Assembly: GCA_026014685.1 (NCBI GenBank)
Contig: JAOZHW010000007.1
Span: 492,946 to 556,945 of the forward strand
Length of the DNA stretch: 64,000 nucleotides
Source: Candidatus Bathyarchaeota archaeon
GTDB lineage: Archaea > Thermoproteota > Bathyarchaeia > Bathyarchaeales > Bathycorpusculaceae
Direction: 5' to 3'
How positions within the stretch are numbered: the first letter of the stretch is position 1; each line of letters starts with the position of its first letter. Below are positions 51,174-59,511 of this stretch, one piece after another. The notes beneath the pieces were generated by a model. The model had not been told where the DNA came from, made no database searches, and worked only from the letters and a program-made list of their open reading frames with translations. A program made the position numbers and the translations under genes.

Positions 51174-52523
51174 CTACTGGAAACCCATCGGGGGCATACC
51201 TTTACCGCCGCCTAACCCAAACGGCAGCTTCTTTTTACGCTTAAACATCTTGAGCATCTTTTTCATGTTAAAGTACTGTTTGACGAGTTCTTTGACGTCT
51301 TTCTCTGTGGTTCCTGAACCGCGGGCGATTCGTCGGGCACGTGAAGAGTTGAGGATTTTGGGGTTTTCTTTTTCAGCAGGCGTCATAGATTGGATGATTA
51401 CTTGCCATGTGTCGAGGCGTCCTTCGGCAGTGTTTAGCATGTCGTCAGGAATGTTTGAAGAGGACATTCCGGGTATCATCTTCATGACTTTGCTAAAGGG
51501 CCCCATGTTTTTGACAGCCGCAAACTGCTCGTACATGTCAGTTAAGGTAAAGTTGCCGCTGAGGATTTCTTTGGCTTTCTTAGGGGGCACCTTGACTTCG
51601 GCGTCATGAACCTTCTCCAAAAGAGTCTCTAAGTCACCCATACCCAGCAAGCGACCCACAAACCGCGAAGGCACAAAAGCTTCAAGGTCCTCGATTTTTT
51701 CGCCTGTACCGATAAACTTGATGGGTGCACCTGTGGCTGCAACTGCGGAGAGCGCGCCGCCTCCACGTGAAGAACCGTCGAGTTTTGTGACGATGATTGC
51801 GCCGATGGGGGTGGCTTCATGGAAAGTCTTCGCCTGTGCAAGCGCCTGCTGGCCGATGGTGCCGTCTATGACCATGATGACTTCGTCGGGGTGGATGTTT
51901 TTTTCGAGGTCTTTCATTTCTTTGATGAGGTCTTTTTCTTCCTTATGACGCCCAGCGGTATCAATGATGATTAGGTCACGGTCAGCGAAGTGTTTGAAGC
52001 CCTCTTTGGCAACTTTAACAGGGTCTTTAGCGTTTGCTTCCCCATAAATCGGAACATTAATCCTGTTAGCTAGCTGCTGAAGTTGGGCATACGCGCCTGG
52101 ACGGTAAGTGTCAGCCGCGATTAAACCAACTTTTAAGCCGCGTTTCTGGAAGTAACGAGAAAGTTTGGCGGCGTGAGTGGTTTTACCTGAACCTTGAATG
52201 CCGACAAGCATGATGGTTTTCTTTTTGCCTGGCTCAACTTTGAGTGGGACAGGTTTGTCGCCGATGAATCGGGTTAGTTCTTCGTAGACGACTTTTATGA
52301 CGTGTTCGCGTCTGGATACGCCGGGGGGCACTTTTTCTTTTAGGGCGCGTTCCTCGATGCTTTTGCTGATCTGCAAAACAAGCTGAACGTTGACGTCGGA
52401 TTGTAGAAGCGCCCGCTGTATGTCGCGGACCAGTTCCTTCACTGCCGCTTCGTCTACGACGCCCGCTTTGAAGAGCTTTTTTATGGCGTCAGTTAATGAG
52501 GAACTTAGTTTGTCAAGTGCCAT
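51174..52523 (-). CDS. srp54: Signal recognition particle protein SRP54
   Basis: 449 aa. The N domain (1-90) is followed by a GTPase with G1 VGIQGSGKTTHAAKL (about 106), DTYRPGA, G3 IDTAGRHKEE, G4 TKLDGSSRGGGALS and a methionine-rich M domain (MYEQFAAVKNMGPFSKVMKM, then GMSSSNIPDDMLN). It binds 7S RNA and signal sequences for co-translational targeting. First gene of the seven-gene minus-strand operon reaching to 47106. Confidence 0.96.
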   Translation of the reverse strand: MALDKLSSSLTDAIKKLFKAGVVDEAAVKELVRDIQRALLQSDVNVQLVLQISKSIEERALKEKVPPGVSRREHVIKVVYEELTRFIGDKPVPLKVEPGKKKTIMLVGIQGSGKTTHAAKLSRYFQKRGLKVGLIAADTYRPGAYAQLQQLANRINVPIYGEANAKDPVKVAKEGFKHFADRDLIIIDTAGRHKEEKDLIKEMKDLEKNIHPDEVIMVIDGTIGQQALAQAKTFHEATPIGAIIVTKLDGSSRGGGALSAVAATGAPIKFIGTGEKIEDLEAFVPSRFVGRLLGMGDLETLLEKVHDAEVKVPPKKAKEILSGNFTLTDMYEQFAAVKNMGPFSKVMKMIPGMSSSNIPDDMLNTAEGRLDTWQVIIQSMTPAEKENPKILNSSRARRIARGSGTTEKDVKELVKQYFNMKKMLKMFKRKKKLPFGLGGGKGMPPMGFQ

Positions 52524-52809
52524 CGGAGTCGTCTCTTAGTCCTTAGAGTTTACTTGTCGTTTTAGATAAAGATTACACAACACAAAAGGGGCTATTTGGG
52601 TTGAAAAGCGCCTTTTTAGGTGAAGCCTCAGTATATTTTTCCCCATATTTAGCATTCTTCACAATTCAGACGGCTCTTCATGCATCATTGGCTTCAGCAA
52701 AAGAGGCGACATGCTAGAAAATAAACCTTAACAGCCACCGTAACCAGAACTTCAATTGGAGAAATAGAAGAAACCAAAAAGAAAATGATGAAGCAAAAGG
52801 TTGCTTTAA

Positions 52810-53202
52810 CTACTTTGTTCTAACAATCTTGACTTTACCAAGAATCTTCCAGTACTCGATCTCGGTGCCGGCAACCAATTTGGCTTTAAGGTCTTCCTCA
52901 TCTGGAAACGGCGCGTCAATGTACTCGTAGGTTTCAAGGTCCATAATTTGGACGCCTGTTGGGTTAACCGCGAATACTTGGCCAGGTCGTTTGTCGATGA
53001 TTGGGATTTCTGCGCCTGCATCTACGGGTTTAACGAATTGTCTTTTTTGGTTGTCGAATATCCCGATGGCGACGATTCTGGCTTTGGCTGAACCGTGTTT
53101 GCCAGGCTTCGATTTTGCTATGTCCACGATGCGGCAGGGTTCGCCGTCAATCATCATGTAGCCGCCAACGCGTAATTCTCCGACATCTACGGGTCTGCTC
53201 AT
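52810..53202 (-). CDS. eif5a: Translation factor aIF5A
   Basis: 130 aa. The hypusination loop SKPGKHGSAK (about 30-39) carries the target lysine, and an OB-fold follows. It aids peptide-bond formation at difficult sequences. Start ATG 53202 has CACC upstream. A TATA box TCTATATATGG lies near 53255 on the minus strand. Confidence 0.95.
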   Translation of the reverse strand: MSRPVDVGELRVGGYMMIDGEPCRIVDIAKSKPGKHGSAKARIVAIGIFDNQKRQFVKPVDAGAEIPIIDKRPGQVFAVNPTGVQIMDLETYEYIDAPFPDEEDLKAKLVAGTEIEYWKILGKVKIVRTK

Positions 53203-53304
53203 ACACTCACCACAGTAATACTTCTAATCAATGCAATTCTCAACAACACCCATATATAGATTAAGGTTTTACTGTCAGCATATATATCTAGTTTGGAGCT
53301 GTTT

Positions 53305-54585
53305 TCATTTGCGTTTTCTGAAAAGCTTCTGGCCTTCCATTTCTGTAACGTATTCGAAGCCGACTTCTAAGAGTTTACATGCTTCTTCAACGGTCGATGC
53401 CACTTTGACTATGTAGTCGTTGGAGCTTTCGCCGAATGCCATCTTCTCCAAGTTAACGTAGATCTGCGTGGTAAGGACGCTTTTGTGCCCCAGCAGTTTT
53501 GAGATATAGAAGATGTCGGGTTTTTTATGGTACTGCATGGTTGCGTACCAGTGGCGTATGAGATGGAAGTGTATCTTTGCGATGCGTGGGTTGCTTAGTC
53601 TATGTGCGATGCGTCTTCTCTGGTTTATCAGGCACCATGTTGCGCTGCTTTTGTTCATTCTACCGAAGACCTTGTCGTTTTCTCTTCTCAGGTTGCTTAG
53701 CATGCTTATCAGCACTGTTGATACGGCGAAGACTCGTGGTGAACTGTGTTTCTCTGCTTTGCGTAGCGTAATTGTGCGCATGTCAAAGTTTATGCATGCC
53801 CAAGTTAAGCTAAGGCATTCGCCCAGTCGCATTCCTGTTTCTTTCATCAGCTGGAGCAGAGCGCTGAGTCTTTTTGCTGAGCCTGTTATGAGTGCGTCGA
53901 TTTCGGCTTCGGTTGGTAGGAATTCTGGCAGTTTCTCGATGTAGTCGTATTTTGGCGGTGTCCAAGTTTTACCAAGGAAAGTTAGGAATTTGGTGTAGGC
54001 GCAAGAGTAGACGAATTTTGTGTTTTCAACTAGGTTCATTTTTGCGAGGGCTTCTTTTACGTTTTCAGGGTCGTTTATGTTGGCGTGTCTTGCTATGCTG
54101 CGGAGGGCGGTGTTGAAGGTTTTTACTGTTGAGTCGGATAAGCCGTCTTTTTGGCAGTAGAGCGCGAACTGGAGCAGTTTGCCTTTGACGTCTGCATCAG
54201 TAATTTGTCCCATTCCCGCAACGGTTTTTGTTTCCGCTGCAGTTTCCAAATTTTTCGCTTCCTCGATGGTTGCGCATATTTGGCTTATAGAAACTATGGC
54301 TGTCTCGGTATTTATTGACCACTTTGAATTTTCTTTTGGTGGTTTTTCGGTGAATCTGTAGTTGCAGTTCCTGCAGAGCCAGCGCTGAAATACTGAACCA
54401 TCAGGATAATATCGTTGACCGTCACGGTAGAGACTACTTGATCCACACTCTGGACACGTAACGGCATGATCGGCTTGGTTGCTTGAACTCTCGCGGCCAT
54501 GCTGAGGCTCACCTTCTCTGTTAACTTTGCACTTGAAGCGCAAGTGAGAAGATTCGGCGTTGCTTGGAGCCTCAGCTTCAGCCAT
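53305..54585 (-). CDS. Tyrosine recombinase (integrase) with N-terminal zinc ribbon
   Basis: 426 aa. A zinc ribbon (C44, C47, C71, C74; CPECGSSSLYRDGQRYYPDG, then CRNCNYRF) precedes an SAM-like core-binding domain (about 130-205) and the catalytic domain with R253 (TGMRLGECLSL), H341 and R344 (HFHLIRH), H367 (LLGHKS) and Y376 (TTQIYVNL). All five catalytic residues checked are present, so it should be active. The zinc ribbon resembles those of transposase-like proteins. It marks the left end of a probable integrated element. Confidence 0.9.
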   Translation of the reverse strand: MAEAEAPSNAESSHLRFKCKVNREGEPQHGRESSSNQADHAVTCPECGSSSLYRDGQRYYPDGSVFQRWLCRNCNYRFTEKPPKENSKWSINTETAIVSISQICATIEEAKNLETAAETKTVAGMGQITDADVKGKLLQFALYCQKDGLSDSTVKTFNTALRSIARHANINDPENVKEALAKMNLVENTKFVYSCAYTKFLTFLGKTWTPPKYDYIEKLPEFLPTEAEIDALITGSAKRLSALLQLMKETGMRLGECLSLTWACINFDMRTITLRKAEKHSSPRVFAVSTVLISMLSNLRRENDKVFGRMNKSSATWCLINQRRRIAHRLSNPRIAKIHFHLIRHWYATMQYHKKPDIFYISKLLGHKSVLTTQIYVNLEKMAFGESSNDYIVKVASTVEEACKLLEVGFEYVTEMEGQKLFRKRK

Positions 54586-54770
54586 TAGTGGATGTAACCT
54601 CTTTTACGTTTTATACCTGTTCTGTTGCCTGATGGTAAGTCAGGTGAAGCTGTGGCGGTTGAATGGTGGCGCTGTGCGTACCTGAAAGGGCTTATCTGAA
54701 TAGTTCTGTTTTTGTTCAAGTTGATGCTGGCAACTGTTATGGTTCCACGCTGCCTACCTATTCTTCTCAT
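54585..54770 (-). CDS. Small basic protein coupled to the integrase gene
   Basis: 61 aa, ATG 54770. Highly basic (MRRIGRQRGTITVASINLNK, ending NRTGIKRKRGYIH). Its TAA overlaps the integrase ATG (TAATG), and its start lies 2 bp after the stop of the preceding 44-aa gene. This tight packing makes it likely to be real. Function unknown; the charge would suit DNA binding, for example an excision factor. Confidence 0.5.
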   Translation of the reverse strand: MRRIGRQRGTITVASINLNKNRTIQISPFRYAQRHHSTATASPDLPSGNRTGIKRKRGYIH

Positions 54771-54772
54771 TG

Positions 54773-54907
54773 TTAAGCATCCTCCGATGGCTTTTCCTTG
54801 TGCTCGTAATCGTCGAGATGTTCATCCATGATTTGCCATGCTTCTTCTCGGGCAATCCGACGAATCAATTCCACAAGACGGGCGGGAACCACTTTTTTCT
54901 TAGTCAA
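54773..54907 (-). CDS. 44-aa acidic-tailed small protein
   Basis: It starts at TTG 54907, overlapping the primase stop by 8 bases. It reads MTKKKVVPARLVELIRRIAR, then EEAWQIMDEHLDDYEHKEKP and SEDA: a basic amphipathic helix followed by an acidic tail. The gene fits exactly between the primase and the next small gene. No family recognised. Confidence 0.5.
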   Translation of the reverse strand: MTKKKVVPARLVELIRRIAREEAWQIMDEHLDDYEHKEKPSEDA

Positions 54908-55925
54908 CTTTGCCGTTTCTCCTTGAGCAGTTCTTTAGGCAAAAGCCAAGTTTGCGGATAGTTGCGCATTTATAGGGTCGATAAGTTCTAGTCGAAATGT
55001 CTCTGATGTAGTAGAGGCTTTTTTCAAAGCTATAATCGGTCTGATTTCTGAAGAGTTCGGCGGTTTGCTCTGCAGAAAAACCTCTGTTTAAGAATTCGGT
55101 GGCTATGGCGATCCGCATTGAGTGCCCAGCGGCACCCGATAAATCAGCACACAGTGCCGCGTCAATGCAAGGTCTTATTTGTCCATGCCTCGTCGAGTTG
55201 TAACGGTATGCGTGCCTTCGGGTTTGCTGTTGAATATTGCTTTGACAGAGTCCGCAAAAATCTTCTGCTAAGCCCTGCTCTTTGAATAGAGTTATGCTGT
55301 TTAGGCTGAGGCTTTTCCGTTCCATGTTCACGGGTGTGCAGGGTTTGAGGCTTTTTTCGTGAAGCGTGTAAGGTACTCTTGCTAGCCGCTTTATGTCACC
55401 TAGAACCTGGCTATCCAAGGTTTGGAATGAGAGCCCTTTCAGTAGCAGTTCCTGGGCTGTCTTGTAGAACACTTTTGTGGTTTGGGCTGAATCAAAGTGT
55501 TCTGTTTTTTGGAGCCAAACGTAGACGTGGTAGCCTTTCGAGCCGCTGAAGCATACAAGCGGTTTAACGCCGTAACTCTCTTGTAGCACCGTAGCAAGCG
55601 TGTTTGCTTCTTTCCAAGCGAGGCTTAGGTCTTTGCTGTCAAAATCAAAGAACAGCTTCTCAACACAAGAAACCATATTACGTCCATTGAAGGGTTGAAC
55701 ACTCATCCAAGCCGGAGCACGATTCCTCATGCACCAAGCGATGTATTCTTCGAAAGCTACGGAAGAGGTTAGGAATGAACGGTCACCATTGAAGACTTCT
55801 CGCCCATAATTGGGCACCTCAAACCATGAACGCCAAAAGCCCTGAACCTGCAGTGCGCCTAAGTTTTGGTTAGTCGTGGTGTTCCCTCCATTCTGCCCCC
55901 GCAAACGTGCGCTTGAGAGCATCAA
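54900..55925 (-). CDS. Archaeo-eukaryotic-type primase with cysteine-rich C-terminal domain
   Basis: 341 aa. The catalytic part shows the metal motif FFDFDSK (D94, D96), SGSKGYHVYVWL (127-138, the SxH-type nucleotide motif) and a basic RLARVPYTLHEKS (181-193). The tail holds C253, C320, C329 and C333 (PYKCATIRKLGFCLKNC), arranged like the iron-sulfur domain of the primase large subunit PriL. The protein looks like a one-chain PriS-PriL-like primase of a mobile element. It overlaps the ATPase gene by 56 bases. Confidence 0.8.
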   Translation of the reverse strand: MMLSSARLRGQNGGNTTTNQNLGALQVQGFWRSWFEVPNYGREVFNGDRSFLTSSVAFEEYIAWCMRNRAPAWMSVQPFNGRNMVSCVEKLFFDFDSKDLSLAWKEANTLATVLQESYGVKPLVCFSGSKGYHVYVWLQKTEHFDSAQTTKVFYKTAQELLLKGLSFQTLDSQVLGDIKRLARVPYTLHEKSLKPCTPVNMERKSLSLNSITLFKEQGLAEDFCGLCQSNIQQQTRRHAYRYNSTRHGQIRPCIDAALCADLSGAAGHSMRIAIATEFLNRGFSAEQTAELFRNQTDYSFEKSLYYIRDISTRTYRPYKCATIRKLGFCLKNCSRRNGKVD

Positions 55926-57861
55926 AACAAGGCGTGCATTTGCTTAGAAAATCACCCTGAGGCGTCACCACTTTGTACCCAGCCTTCTTAGTGCATGAAG
56001 AGCAATCGCCTGAAGTATCCTGCCAGTACACGAAAAGGGGCTTTGGCTGGGCTGCTGGGTCACGGGAGTCACGCAGGTCACGGTTTTCCTGCACAGTGCA
56101 ATTACTTTCAGAGGTTAATTGGGAAGAAGAAGACAAGCTCCTGCCGCTACTGTTGTCTTCTTCTTTTTCTTTCTGCCCCAAAGTTGGATTGAAAGAAGAA
56201 AAAACGCTTCTGCCGCCAAAAATTGCTATTTTTTCTTCTTCTCTTAGAGGAGCCGTAGCTGTGCTGTTTTCTTCATCGCACGTAAAAACCGTGACTCCCG
56301 TGACCTCCGTGACCAACCTCTCACCCAGAAGGCTTCGACTTTGAAAAACGCTTCTTGGAGCATAGTCTACTATGAACTCTTTCAGTCGCTTCTCTAATCG
56401 ATCAGGTTCAAAGAAGATGACTCTGTATGATTTGCCGCCGTCTTTGATGAATGGAGGCAGCCCGGCGCTTGCGATGTTTAGGCTTTTGATGGCTTTGCGG
56501 ATTGATTGGCTGCTCCATTTAAAATGCAAAGCCAAATCCGACGTCGTCAGCGGGTTGCATTCCAACCGTTCACGCTCGCCTTGCTCTTCCACTTCTGCTT
56601 GGTCTAGGAAATAGTAGGTGTTTGACTGCCAACACTTAAAGAGGCCTTCGCTGATTTTTTCCCAGAAATAGTTGACCAGCAAGCCGTCCATGCTGTTTGT
56701 TTTCTCTTCAATCTTTAGCTTCTGCACTGCCTTAGCCGTCTCCGAGATGGTTTCTCTCAGCGAGGGTTCATAGCGTGAAAGCGCCAAGAGCGGAAGCAAA
56801 CTTGCAATTAAGCGGTGGTCGATTAGCTCATCGATCCAGGAGTCTTTTTTGATGGCTATTTCTTGATGGTACTTCATGCGCAGATAAAGCAGCTTGTTTT
56901 GAAATGATAGGCCTTCTTTTAGCATTTCGTCAGTCTCTATGACGGGCAGGCGTTTGTCGCTGGCTTCACTGTAGAAAGGCAGGGCTCGGCTTTCTGTGGC
57001 GTTGTCGTCAAAGGGTTTGCGCTGCGTCAAAATAGTTAAGCCAAAGTTGGTGAAGGTGTCTGTTATCCGCGGATTCTTTGGGTTCTGTCTACTCAGAGGG
57101 GTTCCTGTGGCGCGGCAGTTGAGGAAATGCACCAGCTCGCTCTTCTCGTTGGTATTGGCAAAGTCTGCCTCATCCAAGACTAAGGTGCCTTGCCAGAGGT
57201 CAAGCGGTCGGTAGAGGCTGGGGATCCTGTGAGTGGACATTTCAAAGTAGGGTCTGTAGCTGAGGGTTCTTAGCAGGAAGGCTAAGCGGTTTTTGCCCGA
57301 CTGGCTGGGTCCTCTTATGGGTATGATAGGCGCGAATTTGCCTGCGCCTGCCACGTCGTATTGGGGGTTGGTGATGAAGCGGTCGAGGAACCATGAACCC
57401 ACGGTTATTCGGGTTAGAAGCTGTATCATGGCGTCTCTGCCGCAAGAGTCATAGGCTCTTTGGGTGTACCTGTCTATCTCGGAGAAGACCTGTTTGAAGG
57501 TGGTCTCGGTTACGCCTGATGGGAGCAGAACTAGGCCTTTTCTTAGGGCATCGTTGTCTACTGGCATGTAGATGATTTTTCTGCCTTTGCCGTCGACTTC
57601 GCCTAGGTCTATTTGTGCGGCTTGCTCTACTTTGCCTGTGCTGTAGTGGTAGATTAGGTATTGGGGCGGGTCTTGGCGGTTCCAGACTTCTTCAGCTAAA
57701 AAATCGCTTGTGGCTATGGTTGGTTTGGGAATCAGAACCGTTTTTTCTTGTATGTCTGCGTGGCATTTGGGGCACTTATTGGTGTTGCGCTGTACCGATG
57801 CGCCGCAACTGGGGCATTGAGTTTTGTCCGATTGACGGTTGCTATTTGTGTTTTCGACCAT
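55870..57861 (-). CDS. Element-encoded P-loop ATPase/helicase with zinc ribbon
   Basis: 663 aa. N-terminal zinc ribbon CPSCGASVQRNTNKCPKCHA (about 15-34), then an ATPase with Walker A RGPSQSGKNR (about 183) and Walker B GTLVLDEADF (about 225). A winged-helix-like segment (LTTSDLALHFKWSSQSIRKA, about 440), a low-complexity Ser/Glu stretch (about 560-585) and C-terminal CSSC...CTPC cysteines follow. Position before a primase suggests a replicative helicase of the integrated element. Close family not named. Confidence 0.72.
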   Translation of the reverse strand: MVENTNSNRQSDKTQCPSCGASVQRNTNKCPKCHADIQEKTVLIPKPTIATSDFLAEEVWNRQDPPQYLIYHYSTGKVEQAAQIDLGEVDGKGRKIIYMPVDNDALRKGLVLLPSGVTETTFKQVFSEIDRYTQRAYDSCGRDAMIQLLTRITVGSWFLDRFITNPQYDVAGAGKFAPIIPIRGPSQSGKNRLAFLLRTLSYRPYFEMSTHRIPSLYRPLDLWQGTLVLDEADFANTNEKSELVHFLNCRATGTPLSRQNPKNPRITDTFTNFGLTILTQRKPFDDNATESRALPFYSEASDKRLPVIETDEMLKEGLSFQNKLLYLRMKYHQEIAIKKDSWIDELIDHRLIASLLPLLALSRYEPSLRETISETAKAVQKLKIEEKTNSMDGLLVNYFWEKISEGLFKCWQSNTYYFLDQAEVEEQGERERLECNPLTTSDLALHFKWSSQSIRKAIKSLNIASAGLPPFIKDGGKSYRVIFFEPDRLEKRLKEFIVDYAPRSVFQSRSLLGERLVTEVTGVTVFTCDEENSTATAPLREEEKIAIFGGRSVFSSFNPTLGQKEKEEDNSSGRSLSSSSQLTSESNCTVQENRDLRDSRDPAAQPKPLFVYWQDTSGDCSSCTKKAGYKVVTPQGDFLSKCTPCFDALKRTFAGAEWREHHD

Positions 57862-57876
57862 CAGTGAAGGATGCTC

Positions 57877-58245
57877 CTATGTTTTGGGCTTAAGTTTTTG
57901 ACGATAGATTTTATCTTCTGCGTATAACCAGTAGCTGTACTGGTAGCCTTCGCCGTGATAGCGGTCTTTGATGGTTGCGTTGCTGTTGCGCAGGATGTTG
58001 TAAGCGTTTTGCCACTTGTCTTGGAGGTTGTTTTGTTTGTAGGCGACCTCGAACTGGCCGAGTTTGGCGCCCTGCTGCGATTCAAACTTTAGAATGGTGA
58101 ATGTTGCTTCTTGGACCGCAACAGTTGCCTTTTGGGCTTCTTTTACTTCTGGCGGAGCTAAAGCGTCTATGTACTCGTTTGCGGCTTCAGCGATCATCAG
58201 TGAGGCGTCGCGGAGCTTGACTAAGAATTCGACATGCTTGTCCAC
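57877..58245 (-). CDS. Uncharacterised helical element protein
   Basis: 122 aa from GTG 58245, 2 bp after the AbrB-like gene stop; upstream in-frame sequence belongs to that gene. Helical (MDKHVEFLVKLRDASLMIAE, then ANEYIDALAPPEVKEAQKAT), ending with aromatic and charged residues. Gap to the ATPase gene is 15 bp. No family recognised; it travels with the replication module. Confidence 0.6.
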   Translation of the reverse strand: MDKHVEFLVKLRDASLMIAEAANEYIDALAPPEVKEAQKATVAVQEATFTILKFESQQGAKLGQFEVAYKQNNLQDKWQNAYNILRNSNATIKDRYHGEGYQYSYWLYAEDKIYRQKLKPKT

Positions 58246-58247
58246 GT

Positions 58248-58424
58248 CTACTCCTCCGTCTGTCTGATTTTGGTTAACGGTTTCACGGTGACGCTGCCGT
58301 TGCTGACGACTTCCACTTGGTCGCCTGCGTTTAGGGCAAAGTATCGCAGCCATGCTTTAGGCAGAATTATGCCCATGCTGGTTTTGCCGATCCTGACGAT
58401 TTTGCGGTTTTCTTTTTGAGGCAT
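58248..58424 (-). CDS. AbrB/SpoVT-type small DNA-binding protein
   Basis: 58 aa, ATG 58424. ENRKIVRIGKTSMGIILPKA, then LNAGDQVEVVSNGSVTVKPL is a single swapped-hairpin AbrB domain. It is the first gene of the minus-strand element operon and is well placed to control it. An acAAAGGTGAac ribosome-like site lies just upstream. Divergent from the gene at 58495. Confidence 0.8.
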   Translation of the reverse strand: MPQKENRKIVRIGKTSMGIILPKAWLRYFALNAGDQVEVVSNGSVTVKPLTKIRQTEE

Positions 58425-58494
58425 TTTTGTTCACCTTTGTTTGCACAACACTTAAGAGTAAAGTCGGCTGCCAATAGACTGCAAAGGTTCCAGC

Positions 58495-59220
58495 TTGGAA
58501 ACTCGAGTGTACGGAGACGTTTCTGTGTCGCATTACGAGAAAGCTGTGTTAGATTTGCTCAAAGAAGGCCCCAAACAGAGAAAAAGCCTTCTTGAGCATT
58601 TATGCCCCAAAGTTATGTCACAAAAGAAGCTGCAGAAAACGCTCAACGAACTGGAAAGCGCAGACAAAGCGGTTAGCGTTTCCAAGCGGATCGAAGGACG
58701 CAAAAACTGGACCACATGGTATTTGCTGCCGGGGCAGGAGTACCTTTTTGATGTTGATGCAGCCCGCATCATCGCTGCTGTTGAGCGGTTGAAGTCTGTG
58801 CTGCTTAGGATGCCTGCTGTTGATGAAATCGCTGTTGACGCAGGCATCACGCCGCAGGAAGCTGAGCAGCTGGCGTATAAGTTGGCAACTCAAATAGGCT
58901 GGTTTAACCCTGCGCCTGAGCTTATCCGTGACGCAAGGGTCAAGTTGGGTGAAGCGCTGGTTTGTGCTGCAAGAATCCGAGACAAACATGTATCGGAAGA
59001 TGGTAAATCAGAAACCTTCGATTACGATGACGAACTCTGTGTTGTGGAAGAGGCTAAACGGTTTCTCAGAGAGTACCCGCAACTATTGCCTAAACTATCA
59101 GACGACGGTGATGAGGTTGTCTCGTGGAGTCCAGAGGCCCTTAGATTTTTGAGGGAGCAGTACACTCCAAAGGACAGAAGAATACCATATCTGGGAATAG
59201 CAAGCCCCGGACATCGCTAA
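58495..59220 (+). CDS. Winged-helix protein divergent from the element operon
   Basis: 241 aa from TTG 58495 (GTG 58507 is an alternative). The N-terminal half is a winged helix (YEKAVLDLLKEGPKQRKSLL, then SQKKLQKTLNELESADKAVS). The middle (MPAVDEIAVDAGITPQEAEQ) looks like a second HTH. The C-terminus is acidic and helical. It may regulate the divergent module. No named family. Confidence 0.6.
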   Translation: METRVYGDVSVSHYEKAVLDLLKEGPKQRKSLLEHLCPKVMSQKKLQKTLNELESADKAVSVSKRIEGRKNWTTWYLLPGQEYLFDVDAARIIAAVERLKSVLLRMPAVDEIAVDAGITPQEAEQLAYKLATQIGWFNPAPELIRDARVKLGEALVCAARIRDKHVSEDGKSETFDYDDELCVVEEAKRFLREYPQLLPKLSDDGDEVVSWSPEALRFLREQYTPKDRRIPYLGIASPGHR

Positions 59221-59511
59221 CTCCTCTGCCAATTCACGGTATGCACACTTTGGAAGAAGAAAAAATGGCTGTCCCCACAGAAAAGGTTGTTTTTTCTTCT
59301 TTCAGACACTTGCATTTGAAGAAGGGGCAGGATTGTAGCGGTAGCCCAACACACAACAGCTAAAACAAGAGAACAACAATTAAAAAAAGCTCGCTGTTGT
59401 TTTACCCACAGCTTTGAAAAATATCGGTACGATGGTAACTCGTTTTCAATGAATTATAACACAACAGAAGTGATGTCTATACATTCTTCGATAAAAGTCA
59501 GCAATAGCCAA

